Source of the DNA: Methylorubrum rhodesianum
GTDB taxonomy: Bacteria; Pseudomonadota; Alphaproteobacteria; Rhizobiales; Beijerinckiaceae
Length of the DNA stretch: 64,000 nt
NCBI RefSeq assembly: GCF_014199985.1
Contig: NZ_JACHOS010000013.1
Location: 62,001 to 126,000 of the forward strand
Direction: 5' to 3'
The position numbers were made by a program, and so were the translations under genes. The notes beneath the pieces were generated by a model, which was not told the DNA's origin, searched no databases, and saw only the letters and a program-made list of their open reading frames with translations. Of this stretch, positions 35,413 through 44,083 are shown piece by piece. Each line of letters starts with the position of its first letter. Positions within the stretch are counted from its first letter, which is position 1.

Positions 35413-36873
35413 ATGGCCGTCATCGCCGCCTTCGTCCTCAATGCCGGGCTCAACTTCGTCCTCGGCATCGCCATCGCCCGGATGCTGGGGCCGGCCGATT
35501 TCGGCCGCTTCGCCCTGGCGACGGCCGGAGCGGTCGTGCTCAACACCCTCCTGTTCGAATGGCTGCGGCTCTCGGCGACGCGGTTCTACTCGGCGCGGGT
35601 GCGCGAGGCCGAGCCCTGGATCCGCCAGGGGCTCGACCGGGCCTACGGTGCCGTGGCGCTCGCGCTCTTCGCCGCCGCCGCCCTCTGCGCCGGCCTCGGG
35701 ATCGCCGTCGATCCGACCCCTGAGGGCCGGCTGGTGATGACCGCCGGCACCATGGTCGCGGCGATCGGCATCGGTCTCTTCGATTATCACGCGGCGCTCG
35801 CCCGCGCCCGCTTCATCGGCGGCGCCTATCTCCGGCTCGTGGTGTGGAAGAACGCCCTCGCCTTCGTGCTGATGGCGGGCACCGCATGGCTGTTTCCGCA
35901 GCCGGTCTGGGTGCTGATCGCGGGGGGGATGAGCCAGTTCCTGGCGGTGATCCCGATGCGCAAGGTTCTCGGCGACAGGCTGCTCGGCCACGCCGCCGCC
36001 CTGCCCCGCGGACGGGTGAGGGAAACCCTGCGTCTGTTCGCGGCCTACGCCCTGCCCCTGATCGCCGCCAACGCGGTCTACCAGATCATGCCCTTTCTCA
36101 ACCGCGCCGCCATTGCCGGGAGCGCGGGCTTTGCCGAGGCCGGCTATTTCGCCCTCGCCGCCGATCTCGGCTCCCGGGCCTTCTCGACGCTCGGCGCCGC
36201 GCTCGACCTGCTGCTGTTCCAGATCGCCGTGCAGGCCGAGGAGCATCACGGCCGCGAGGCCGCCGAGACGCAGGTCTCGCGCAACATCGCCATCGTGGTG
36301 GCGCTGCTCCTGCCCTGCGCCGCCGGCTACTGGGCGGTGACCGCGGCCCTGCAGGGGCTGATCGTGCCGGAGGAGTTCCGCGGTCCGTTCGCCGCCTACA
36401 CCGACCTGCTGATCCCGGGCCTGTTATGCCTCTCGATCATGAACTTCGCGCTGAATCCGATCTTCCAGATCCGGCGCCGGACCAGCCCGGTCGTCTCCGC
36501 CGCTCTGGTCGGCTTGGCCGTCAACGGTCTCGGTCTCGTCCTCCTGCCGCGGTGGATCGGTCCGCAGGGCGTCGCTGTGGCGCAGACCCTCGGTCTCGTC
36601 GCGGCCGTGGTGGTGCTCGGCCTGCGGGCGCTGGCCGGGAGCGAGCGCCTGCGCCTGCCCGGTCGCGACCTCGCCCTGACCACGGGCGCCTGCCTCGCGA
36701 TGGTCCTGGCCGTGCTGCCGTTCCGCCGCCTGGAGCCGGCGCTGGCTCTGCCGGCCTGCATCGTGGCCGGGGTGGCGGTCTACGGCGCGCTGGTCTGGTT
36801 CCTCGACATCGCGGGGCTGCGCACGGTGGCGCGGGAGCGTTTTCCGAAACGGCTCCCCGCGCCGGCCCGTTGA
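35413..36873 (+). CDS. oligosaccharide flippase family membrane protein (Wzx-like)
   Basis: A 486-residue protein with about 12-14 membrane helices. It has the MATE/Wzx-like N-terminus FVLNAGLNFVLGIAIARMLGPADFGRFALA and a repeated half beginning near FAAYALPLIAANAVYQIMPFLNRAAIAG. It probably moves a lipid-linked glycan repeat unit across the inner membrane for surface polysaccharide export. ATG 35413 is preferred; the frame extends to 35347 without membrane sequence. No glycosyltransferase lies next to it, though a mannose-1-phosphate guanylyltransferase is 6 kb away, so its glycan is unknown. Confidence 0.85.
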   Translation: MAVIAAFVLNAGLNFVLGIAIARMLGPADFGRFALATAGAVVLNTLLFEWLRLSATRFYSARVREAEPWIRQGLDRAYGAVALALFAAAALCAGLGIAVDPTPEGRLVMTAGTMVAAIGIGLFDYHAALARARFIGGAYLRLVVWKNALAFVLMAGTAWLFPQPVWVLIAGGMSQFLAVIPMRKVLGDRLLGHAAALPRGRVRETLRLFAAYALPLIAANAVYQIMPFLNRAAIAGSAGFAEAGYFALAADLGSRAFSTLGAALDLLLFQIAVQAEEHHGREAAETQVSRNIAIVVALLLPCAAGYWAVTAALQGLIVPEEFRGPFAAYTDLLIPGLLCLSIMNFALNPIFQIRRRTSPVVSAALVGLAVNGLGLVLLPRWIGPQGVAVAQTLGLVAAVVVLGLRALAGSERLRLPGRDLALTTGACLAMVLAVLPFRRLEPALALPACIVAGVAVYGALVWFLDIAGLRTVARERFPKRLPAPAR

Positions 36874-36971
36874 CGCGTGTATGAAGGCCGGCTTGCCAGC
36901 TTCGTCCAATCGGGGTTTGTGTCCGGACGTTCTGGCGAAACGCCGATAAGAAACCCCACGGGACGGAAACG

Positions 36972-38162
36972 ATGACCTCATACGCGCCGGCCGACGAGCA
37001 GGAGGCGGCCGCCATCGTCGCGCAGGCTGCCGGCCGCTCGGAACCGCTGCGGCTCGTCGGCGGCGGCACCAAGGCGACGTTCGGCCGTCCGCCTCATGAC
37101 GAGGCGACGCTCTCCGCGACCCGGCTCTCCGGCATCACCCTCTACGAGCCGGCCGAGATGGTGGTCGCGGCCCGCGCCGGTACGCCGCTCGCCGAGGTGG
37201 AGGCGCTGCTGGCCGGGCGTGGGCAGATGCTGCCCTTCGAGCCGATGGATCACCGCCCGCTCCTCGGCTCGACCGGCGAGCCGACCTTCGGCGCGGTGGC
37301 GGCGGCCAACAATTCCGGGCCCCGCCGCATCAATGCGGGTGCCGCCCGCGACAGTCTGATCGGCGTGCGCTTCGTCAACGGGCGCGGCCAGCCGATCAAG
37401 TCCGGCGGACGGGTGATGAAGAACGTCACCGGTCTCGATCTCGTGAAGCTGATGGCCGGATCCTGGGGCACTCTCGGTCTGCTGACCGAGGTGACCTTCA
37501 AGGTGCTGCCGGTGCAGGAGCAGGTCGCGACCCTGGTCCTGCCGGGCCTCGCCGATGCGGCGGCCGTCGAAGCGCTCGCCGCGGCCCTCGGCTCGCCGTT
37601 CGAGCTGACCGGCGCCGCTCATCTGCCCGCGGGGATCGGCGGCCCGGAACCGCGCACCTTGATGCGCGTCGAGGGCTTTGCGAAGTCGGTCAGCTATCGC
37701 ATCGGCGAGTTGCGCCGTCTCCTGCGCCGGTATGGCGAGGCGCATGTCGTGGAGGCTGAGGAGAGCGGCGCGCTGTGGCGGGCCGTGCGCGACGCGACCC
37801 CGCTCGCCGAGCCGCGGGACGCCGCGATCTGGCGCATTTCCACCGCACCGACGCGCGGACCGGCGGTCGCCGCGGCGATCGGGGGCGAGCGCGCCGCGCG
37901 CTGGTTCTACGATTGGGGCGGCGGCCTGATCTGGCTCGCCACGGACGAAGCGGACGATGCCGGTGCCGGCGTGATCCGCGCCGCGGTGAAGGCGGCCGGC
38001 AGCGGCCACGCGACGCTGGTGCGGGCACCCGAGACCCTGCGGGCGGCGGTGCCTGTCTTCGATCCGCTGCCCGAGCCGCTGATGCGGATCACCGCCGGCA
38101 TCAAGGCCGCCCACGATCCGGCCGGCATCTTCAATCCAGGCCGGATGTATGCGGGAGTCTGA
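36972..38162 (+). CDS. glcE: glycolate oxidase FAD-binding subunit GlcE
   Basis: A 396-residue FAD-binding protein of the VAO/PCMH fold. The FAD domain is about residues 1-190 (LRLVGGGTKATFG, LGSTGEPTFGAVAAANNSGPRRINAGAARDSLIGV, the SGGRVMKNVTGLDLVKLMAGSWGTLGLLTEVTFK motif) and the C-terminal FAD-oxidase domain ends in HDPAGIFNPGRM. With GlcD and GlcF it oxidises glycolate to glyoxylate at the membrane. glcD and glcF are not beside it, which is unusual for this gene. Good GGGACGG site 6-12 bases before the ATG. Convergent with pit. Confidence 0.93.
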   Translation: MTSYAPADEQEAAAIVAQAAGRSEPLRLVGGGTKATFGRPPHDEATLSATRLSGITLYEPAEMVVAARAGTPLAEVEALLAGRGQMLPFEPMDHRPLLGSTGEPTFGAVAAANNSGPRRINAGAARDSLIGVRFVNGRGQPIKSGGRVMKNVTGLDLVKLMAGSWGTLGLLTEVTFKVLPVQEQVATLVLPGLADAAAVEALAAALGSPFELTGAAHLPAGIGGPEPRTLMRVEGFAKSVSYRIGELRRLLRRYGEAHVVEAEESGALWRAVRDATPLAEPRDAAIWRISTAPTRGPAVAAAIGGERAARWFYDWGGGLIWLATDEADDAGAGVIRAAVKAAGSGHATLVRAPETLRAAVPVFDPLPEPLMRITAGIKAAHDPAGIFNPGRMYAGV

Positions 38163-38174
38163 CGGGACGCCGCG

Positions 38175-39818
38175 TCAGAACACGAACCGCAATCCGGCGT
38201 AGAGCACGCCGGCCAGGACGATCGCCGCCGGCAGGGTCATCAGCCATGCGGCGGCGAGGTTGCGCACGGTGGCCCATTGCAGGCCCGAACCGTTGGCGGC
38301 CATGGTGCCGGCGACGCCGCTCGACAGGATGTGGGTGGTCGAGACCGGCAGGCCGTAGGCTTCCGCCAAACCGATGGTGCCGGCCGCCGTGATCTCCGCG
38401 GACGCGCCCTGGGCATAGGTCAGGTGCTTCTTCCCGATCCGGCTGCCGACGGTGACGACGATGCGTTTCCAGCCGACCATGGTACCGAGCCCGAGGGCCA
38501 GGGCGACCGACACCTTCACCCAGTCGGGGATGTAGCGGGTGCCGTCGTTGAGGCTCTTCTCGTAGGCCTTCAACGTCTCCGCCTCGGCGCCGGCGAAGAG
38601 ACCCTCGCGCTTGGCCAGGCTGTGGATGGCATCGGAGGCGAGGAACATGTCGTTGCGCAGGTTCGGCGTCGCTTCCGCCGGGACGTGGCGGAGCGCGCCG
38701 TACGCCTTCACCTGCGTGGCAATGTCGTTCGAGAGCGCGGCCAGGGCGGCGTAGACCTCCGGTCGATCGAGCTCCTTTCGGCCCACGGCCTCGGTGATCT
38801 GTGTGCGGGCCGCGGCCGGGCTCGGAAGCGGGGCCGTCTCCGCCCGATTCCGGAAAACCGCCCAAGCGCGCTCGGAGACCTGAACGAAGCCGGGCGTCGA
38901 GGCTTCCGACATCGTGCGATTGAGCGCGTAGGCGGTGGGCGCGGCACCGATCAGGATCAGCATGATCAGGCCCATGCCCTTCTGCCCGTCATTGCCGCCA
39001 TGGGCGAAGGACACGCCGCCGCAGGTCAGGATCAGCAGCGCACGGATCCAGAGCGGAGGCGGTGCGTCGCCGTCCGGCTCCCGGTACAGGGCTCGGTTGC
39101 GGATCAGGAGCCGCATCGCCAGCAGCAGCAGGCCCGCCATGACGAAGCCGACGACCGGGCTGAACAGCAGGGCGCGCAGCACGCTCCAGGCCTGATCCCA
39201 TTGCACGCCGGACGTTTGAGAGCCCTCGGGGGCGAGGAGCTGGTTGGCGAGGCCGACGCCGAGGACGGAGCCGATCAGCGCGTGGGAGGACGAATTCGGC
39301 AGCCCGAGGGCCCAGGTGCCCAGATTCCAGATGATCGCGGCGATGAGGAGCGCGAAGATCATGGCGTAGCCCGCGGACGAACCGGCCTTGAGGACGAGTT
39401 CGACGGGGAGCAGCGTCACCACGCTGTAGGCGACCGCACCGGTCGAGACGACGACGCCGAGAAAGTTCAGGACGCCCGAATAGACCACGGCCACGACCGG
39501 TGGCAGGCTGTGCGTGTAGATTACCGTCGCCACGGCATTGGCGGTGTCGTGGAACCCGTTCACGAACTCGAAGGCGAGTGCGATGAGCAGTGCGAGCCCG
39601 AGCAGCACGAACGCGCCGATGGCGAGCGGAGGCTGGCCGGCCGCCCGCATGTCGGTGATCAGATTGAGGAGCGCGTAGCCGAGGCCGCCGGCGAGCACGA
39701 GGAAGAACAGGCCGATGCCGGCGGGATGGGTGCGCCGGTCCAGGTTCGGGCCTCGGGCGGGCGCTTCGGTGCGGGTCGGCGTCGAGCCGCCGCCCGTCAG
39801 GCTGAGAGCGTCAGACAT
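38175..39818 (-). CDS. pit: inorganic phosphate transporter, Pit family
   Basis: A 547-residue Pit-family (PF01384) transporter. It carries two signature repeats: FEFVNGFHDTANAVATVIYTHSLPP in the N-terminal half and the matching SFAHGGNDGQKGMGL plus GLPVSTTHILSSGVAGT in the C-terminal half. About ten helices are interrupted by a long cytoplasmic loop (about residues 285-420). It imports metal-phosphate with protons at low affinity. ATG 39818 follows a GGGG site; the frame upstream to 39950 is not conserved. A PHO-box-like sequence lies 156 bases upstream. Confidence 0.94.
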   Translation of the reverse strand: MSDALSLTGGGSTPTRTEAPARGPNLDRRTHPAGIGLFFLVLAGGLGYALLNLITDMRAAGQPPLAIGAFVLLGLALLIALAFEFVNGFHDTANAVATVIYTHSLPPVVAVVYSGVLNFLGVVVSTGAVAYSVVTLLPVELVLKAGSSAGYAMIFALLIAAIIWNLGTWALGLPNSSSHALIGSVLGVGLANQLLAPEGSQTSGVQWDQAWSVLRALLFSPVVGFVMAGLLLLAMRLLIRNRALYREPDGDAPPPLWIRALLILTCGGVSFAHGGNDGQKGMGLIMLILIGAAPTAYALNRTMSEASTPGFVQVSERAWAVFRNRAETAPLPSPAAARTQITEAVGRKELDRPEVYAALAALSNDIATQVKAYGALRHVPAEATPNLRNDMFLASDAIHSLAKREGLFAGAEAETLKAYEKSLNDGTRYIPDWVKVSVALALGLGTMVGWKRIVVTVGSRIGKKHLTYAQGASAEITAAGTIGLAEAYGLPVSTTHILSSGVAGTMAANGSGLQWATVRNLAAAWLMTLPAAIVLAGVLYAGLRFVF

Positions 39819-39973
39819 GTGAACCCCGAGGACATAAGACCGCTGCGAGCGATGCAGCCCGGTCGCGGAGCGCGCCGGCTTTCGGCTGCGGATCGTCCGA
39901 CGTCGGTTGACAGGACCTGCCACGGCGACGATCCACCGCCGAGCTGACAAATGTCGGTACAGCAGGCGGTTCC

Positions 39974-39991
39974 GTGAATTTTTGATGACAG
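39974..39991 (-). promoter_or_regulatory. possible PHO box upstream of pit
   Basis: On the minus strand CTGTCAT, 4 bases, then AATTCAC. The first half is a perfect PHO half-site and the second matches 4 of 7. It lies in the 331-base gap between pit (start 39818) and the small membrane gene at 40150; the rest of that gap shows no other feature. In Rhizobiales PhoB can repress pit genes. Confidence 0.4.
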
Positions 39992-40149
39992 GTGCTGCCC
40001 CAAGCTTTGCGGCGGGCTAATTCAGCTTTTCGGTGTATAAGCCTCTCTCTCGATCGGATTCGGTTCGGAGATGAATTGCTGCTCGTCCCCCTTGCGAAAG
40101 CGCGTGGCCGGAGGATCGCCGCGGGGCGGATTGTCGTACAACGTCCTCC

Positions 40150-40359
40150 ATGTTGACGCTCGCGCTCTCGCTCGCCCTGCTCGTCGTGCTGGTCCTCATC
40201 CTCGTCCGGAGGCGGAATCTCACGATCCTGATGAGCGTGGGCAGCTTGCTCGCGGCCCTGCTGGCGATGCTCTGGCTTCAGGATCTCGGCCTCCTGCCCG
40301 GCTCACAGGGGCCGCTGACTCACACCCGACCGCAAACCGTCGACGATCTGCGCCGTTGA
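40150..40359 (+). CDS. small two-helix membrane protein
   Basis: A 69-residue protein made of two hydrophobic helices (about residues 2-20 and 25-45) with an RRRN turn between them and a short polar C-terminal tail. No family was recognised. The ribosome binding site is poor, so the start is tentative. It heads a run of three small membrane genes leading to glpD. Confidence 0.5.
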   Translation: MLTLALSLALLVVLVLILVRRRNLTILMSVGSLLAALLAMLWLQDLGLLPGSQGPLTHTRPQTVDDLRR

Positions 40360-40464
40360 TGAGGCGTTGGGGCGAGGCTCGGCCAGGGAACTCTCCCGGC
40401 CTTCGCGCGTCTGCCGCGTTGATGCTGGCGTCCCCGCCGAGGGCCGCCGGATTGGAGAGATCCC

Positions 40465-40650
40465 GTGCGCAACCTTCTTCTCTTACTGGTCATCATCGCC
40501 GGCGGCTTCGTCCTGACCGCCATGTACGTGGCGCCGAAGCAGCCCGAACTGCGCGGCTGGTACGAGACCAATGCCTGCCCGCATCTCGACCAGATCAGCC
40601 CGAAGATCTGCGAACCGATCCGTGCCGCAAGGGGCACGGACGCGATCTGA
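40465..40650 (+). CDS. small membrane-anchored protein with two cysteines
   Basis: A 61-residue protein starting at GTG 40465, 6 bases after a GGAGAG site. One N-terminal hydrophobic segment (about residues 3-22, RNLLLLLVIIAGGFVLTAMYV) acts as anchor or uncleaved signal; the short outer part has two cysteines (NACPHLDQISPKICEP) that could form a disulfide. No family was recognised. Confidence 0.6.
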   Translation: MRNLLLLLVIIAGGFVLTAMYVAPKQPELRGWYETNACPHLDQISPKICEPIRAARGTDAI

Positions 40651-40658
40651 GCCGCCGC

Positions 40659-40967
40659 TTGCACAAGGCCTTCGATTGGTTCTTCCGCGACCGGCGCACC
40701 GGCGCCGTCGTGATCGGTCAATGGCCGAACCTGCCGCTCTGGATTTTCGCGGCGGCTTCGGCCCTGGAATGGCTGCTCGAGATCACGATGCCCGGCCTGC
40801 CGGCCCCGGTCTTCGCCGGCCTTCGCATCGTCGCGCTGCTGAGTCTTACCATCTGGGCGCTCGATGAGATCGTCCGTGGCGTCAATCCGTGGCGGCGCTG
40901 TCTCGGAGCCGTCGTGCTGATCGGGATCATCGTCAGTCTCGGTCTCAGCGGTTCGAGCCGCCTGTGA
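40659..40967 (+). CDS. small membrane protein translationally coupled to glpD
   Basis: About 102 residues from a TTG at 40659, with a basic aromatic start (HKAFDWFFRDRRTGAVVIGQWPNLPLWIFAAA) and three hydrophobic segments (about residues 26-44, 52-70 and 80-97). The start codon is uncertain: no clear ribosome binding site lies before the TTG, and a CTG at 40647 is closer to an AAGGGG. The stop overlaps the glpD start as GTGA, so the two are probably co-translated. The family is not assigned. Confidence 0.65.
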   Translation: MHKAFDWFFRDRRTGAVVIGQWPNLPLWIFAAASALEWLLEITMPGLPAPVFAGLRIVALLSLTIWALDEIVRGVNPWRRCLGAVVLIGIIVSLGLSGSSRL

Positions 40968-42478
40968 GCCAGCCCTTCGACCTCCTCGTCATCGGCGGCG
41001 GCATCAACGGTGTCGGCATTGCCCGAGACGCGTCGGGCCGGGGCTTGCGCGTGCTGCTGTGCGAGCGGGGCGATCTGGCCGAGCACACCTCCTCGGCCTC
41101 GACCAAGCTGATCCACGGCGGCCTGCGCTATCTCGAGCAGTATGAGTTCCGGCTCGTGCGCGAGGCGTTGACCGAGCGCGAGCGGCTGATGCGGCTCGCG
41201 CCGCACATCATCTGGCCGCTGCGCTTCGTCCTTCCGCACGATGCCGGCCTTCGCCCGGCCTGGATGCTGCGCCTCGGGCTGTTCCTCTACGATCACCTCG
41301 CGCGCCTGAAGGCGCTGCCGCGCTCCGAGGCGCTGCGCTTCGACCGGACCGGCGTCGGAGCGCCGCTCCAGCAGCGGCTGACGCGGGGCTTCGCCTATTC
41401 CGACTGCTGGGTCGAGGATAGCCGCCTCGTCGTGCTGAACGCGCTCGATGCGGCCGAGCGCGGTGCCGAGATCCGCACCCGCACCACGGTGGAATCTGCC
41501 CGGCGCGAGGCGGGCGGCTGGACCGTCACCCTCTACGATGCCGAGCGTCGGCAACGGGAGAGCGTGCGGGCCCGGGTCGTCGTCAATGCCGCCGGTCCCT
41601 GGGTCGGCGAGACCCTCCTGCGCACGCTCGCCGTCGAGGCCCGGCCGAAGGTTCGCCTTATTAAGGGAAGCCACATCGTCGTGCGGCGGCTCTACGACGG
41701 GGATCAGGCCTATATCCTGCAGCAGCCCGACCGGCGCATCGTTTTCGCCATCCCCTACGAGCGCGATTTCACCCTGATCGGCACCACCGACGTCGCGCAT
41801 GAGGGCGGCCCCGGCCCGGTCCGGATCTCGAGCGAGGAGACGCGCTATCTCTGTGCCTGCATCAACCGCTCGTTCGAGCGGCAGATCGGCCCGGACGACG
41901 TGGTGTGGAGTTTCTCGGGGCTGCGCCCGCTCTACGACGATGCGGCCGCGAACGCTTCGGCGGTGACCCGCGACTACGTGCTGGAACTCGATCGCGAGGG
42001 GCCGCCGGTCCTCTCCGTGTTCGGGGGCAAGATCACCACCTACCGGCGGCTCGCCGAGCACGCGCTGGAGAAGCTGACGCCTCATCTGCCGGACATGAAG
42101 GCGGCCTGGACGGGAGGGACGCCCCTGCCCGGCGGCGACATGGCGGGTGCCGACTTCGATCTTTTCGTGGAGACGCTCTCAGCCGATTACCCCTTCCTGC
42201 CGGCGGCGACCGCCCGGCGCCTCGCCCGCGCCTACGGCACCCGTACCGGCCACGTGCTCGGCGATGCGCGCGCTCCGTCCGATCTCGGCGAGATCTTCGG
42301 TGGCGATCTCACCGCCCGCGAGGTCGACTACCTCGTGCGACACGAGTGGGCGCGCGCGTCCGACGACATCCTCTGGCGCCGCTCGAAACTCGGCCTCCAC
42401 ATGGATCGCGAGGGCGTCGCACGGCTCGGGCGCTATCTTACCGCCGCGCCGGTCGGTTCCGTCGCTCAGCGCCCGTAG
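40964..42478 (+). CDS. glpD: glycerol-3-phosphate dehydrogenase (GlpD)
   Basis: A 504-residue membrane-associated flavoprotein that oxidises sn-glycerol-3-phosphate to dihydroxyacetone phosphate and passes electrons to quinone. FAD-binding VIGGGINGVGIARDASGRG is at residues 9-27, followed by SSASTKLIHGGLRYLEQYEFRLVREAL, the substrate region GIRPLYDD-like SGLRPLYDD and LSVFGGKITTYRRLAE; the C-terminal DAO domain is complete. The GTG at 40964 overlaps the preceding small membrane gene (GTGA). No glpK or glpF is nearby. It overlaps the convergent mannose-1-phosphate guanylyltransferase gene by 13 bases at the 3' end. Confidence 0.95.
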   Translation: MSQPFDLLVIGGGINGVGIARDASGRGLRVLLCERGDLAEHTSSASTKLIHGGLRYLEQYEFRLVREALTERERLMRLAPHIIWPLRFVLPHDAGLRPAWMLRLGLFLYDHLARLKALPRSEALRFDRTGVGAPLQQRLTRGFAYSDCWVEDSRLVVLNALDAAERGAEIRTRTTVESARREAGGWTVTLYDAERRQRESVRARVVVNAAGPWVGETLLRTLAVEARPKVRLIKGSHIVVRRLYDGDQAYILQQPDRRIVFAIPYERDFTLIGTTDVAHEGGPGPVRISSEETRYLCACINRSFERQIGPDDVVWSFSGLRPLYDDAAANASAVTRDYVLELDREGPPVLSVFGGKITTYRRLAEHALEKLTPHLPDMKAAWTGGTPLPGGDMAGADFDLFVETLSADYPFLPAATARRLARAYGTRTGHVLGDARAPSDLGEIFGGDLTAREVDYLVRHEWARASDDILWRRSKLGLHMDREGVARLGRYLTAAPVGSVAQRP

Positions 42479-43899
42479 ACATCCTCCAGGCGGATGATGT
42501 CGTCCTCGCCGGTGTAGGAGCCCACCTGCACCTCAATCAGTTCCAGCGGGATCTTGCCGGGATTGGTCAGGCGGTGCCGCGAGCCGATCGGCAGGTAGAC
42601 CGCCTCGTTCTCATGCACGAGGATGATTGAATCGTTCAGAGTCACCTCGGCCGTGCCCTTCACCACCACCCAGTGTTCGGCCCGGTGGAAGTGCTTCTGC
42701 AGCGAGAGGCGCCCGCCCGGCGTCACCATGATCCGCTTCACCTGGAAGCGCTCGCCGATATCGATGCGCTGGTACCAGCCCCAGGGACGGTAGATCCGGC
42801 GATGCGCATCCGCCTCCGGATGCGCCTTCTCGCGCAGCACGCCGACGAGATCCTTGACCTTGCCTGACCGCGCCTTCGAGGCGACCAGCACCGCGTCCGG
42901 GGTCGCGACCACCACGACGTCGTCGAGCCCGACGACGGTGGTGAGCCCGTCGCCCTCGCTGTGGACGAGGCTGCCCGTCGTCTCCACCAGCTCGACACGG
43001 CCGCGCACGGCATTGCCCTGCGCGTCGCGCTGCAGCACTTGCCAGACCGCGTCCCAGGTGCCGACATCCGACCATGCGAAGGAGACCGCGAGCACGCCGG
43101 CCCGGGTGGTGCGCTCCATCACCGCGTAATCGATCGAGGTTTTCGGCGCCTGCGCGAAGGACTCGGCCTGGAGCCGCACGAAATCGAGATCGATGGCGGC
43201 GTTGGCGAGCGCTCCGCGGGCGGCCTCCAGCACCTGCGGCGCGTAGGCCTCCAGTTCGGCGATCATCACGTCGGCACGGAACAGGAAGTAGCCCGAATTC
43301 CAGAGGGCCCCTTCCCCGATCAGCCGCTCGGCCCCCGCGGCATCGGGTTTTTCCACGAAGCGCTCGACCCGGTGAAGATCCGGCGCGTCCGGGATGGCGG
43401 CACCCTTGTGGATATAGCCGTACTCGGTCGCCGGCCGCGTCGGGGTGATGCCGAGGGTCATGATCTGGCCGAGCCGGGCGCCTAGCGCCGCCTCCAGCGC
43501 GGCGCGGGCGAAGGCGGCGGCATCCTCGATCACGTGATCGGCGGCCATCACCAGCACCACCGTCTCCGGCCCCCGCCGCGCGCCATGCAGAGCCGCCACC
43601 GCCACGGCGGCGGCGGAGTCGCGCCGCTCGGGTTCGAGGAGGATGTCGGCGGCGATGCCGCTCTGCGCGAGTTGCTCGGCGACGATGAAGCGGGATTCGG
43701 CCGAAGCGATCACGGTCGGCTTGGCGAACACGCTCCCATCGGCGACGCGGCGGACGGTGGCCTGAAAGGTCGAGGCCGCGGGATCCACGAGCGGCGTGAA
43801 CTGCTTGGGCATGCTCTCCCGCGAGGCCGGCCATAGCCGCGTGCCCGAGCCGCCGCACAGGATCACGGGCAGGATCTTTTCCCGGTCCGCCTCGGCCAT
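42466..43899 (-). CDS. mannose-1-phosphate guanylyltransferase/mannose-6-phosphate isomerase
   Basis: A 477-residue bifunctional type II enzyme (ManC/AlgA family) that makes GDP-mannose for surface polysaccharide and glycoconjugates. The N-terminal nucleotidyltransferase domain (about 10-290) has LCGGSGTRLWPASRESMPKQF and the FVEKPD motif (VERFVEKPDA). The C-terminal cupin isomerase domain (about 360-470) has PWGWYQRIDIGERFQVKRI, LQKHFHRAEHWVVVKGTAEVTL with metal-ligand histidines, and PIGSRHRLTNPG. ATG 43899 is preferred to the upstream in-frame Met. Overlaps glpD tail-to-tail by 13 bases. Confidence 0.94.
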   Translation of the reverse strand: MAEADREKILPVILCGGSGTRLWPASRESMPKQFTPLVDPAASTFQATVRRVADGSVFAKPTVIASAESRFIVAEQLAQSGIAADILLEPERRDSAAAVAVAALHGARRGPETVVLVMAADHVIEDAAAFARAALEAALGARLGQIMTLGITPTRPATEYGYIHKGAAIPDAPDLHRVERFVEKPDAAGAERLIGEGALWNSGYFLFRADVMIAELEAYAPQVLEAARGALANAAIDLDFVRLQAESFAQAPKTSIDYAVMERTTRAGVLAVSFAWSDVGTWDAVWQVLQRDAQGNAVRGRVELVETTGSLVHSEGDGLTTVVGLDDVVVVATPDAVLVASKARSGKVKDLVGVLREKAHPEADAHRRIYRPWGWYQRIDIGERFQVKRIMVTPGGRLSLQKHFHRAEHWVVVKGTAEVTLNDSIILVHENEAVYLPIGSRHRLTNPGKIPLELIEVQVGSYTGEDDIIRLEDVYGR

Positions 43900-44083
43900 C
43901 GTCCAACACCTTCGAAGAACAACAGGAGCGCTGCCGAAAGCCGAACGGCCGGCGGGCGCGAACATGCCCCCGTCTTAGCCGATCTCTCCGGGCGGCACCA
44001 CGCGAGGTGCGACGTCGCCTTGGAGTCAGGTAAACTGGAACGGAAGGCGGGGAGGCTGTCCCCGCCGCCTCCGGAGGCGCCGT

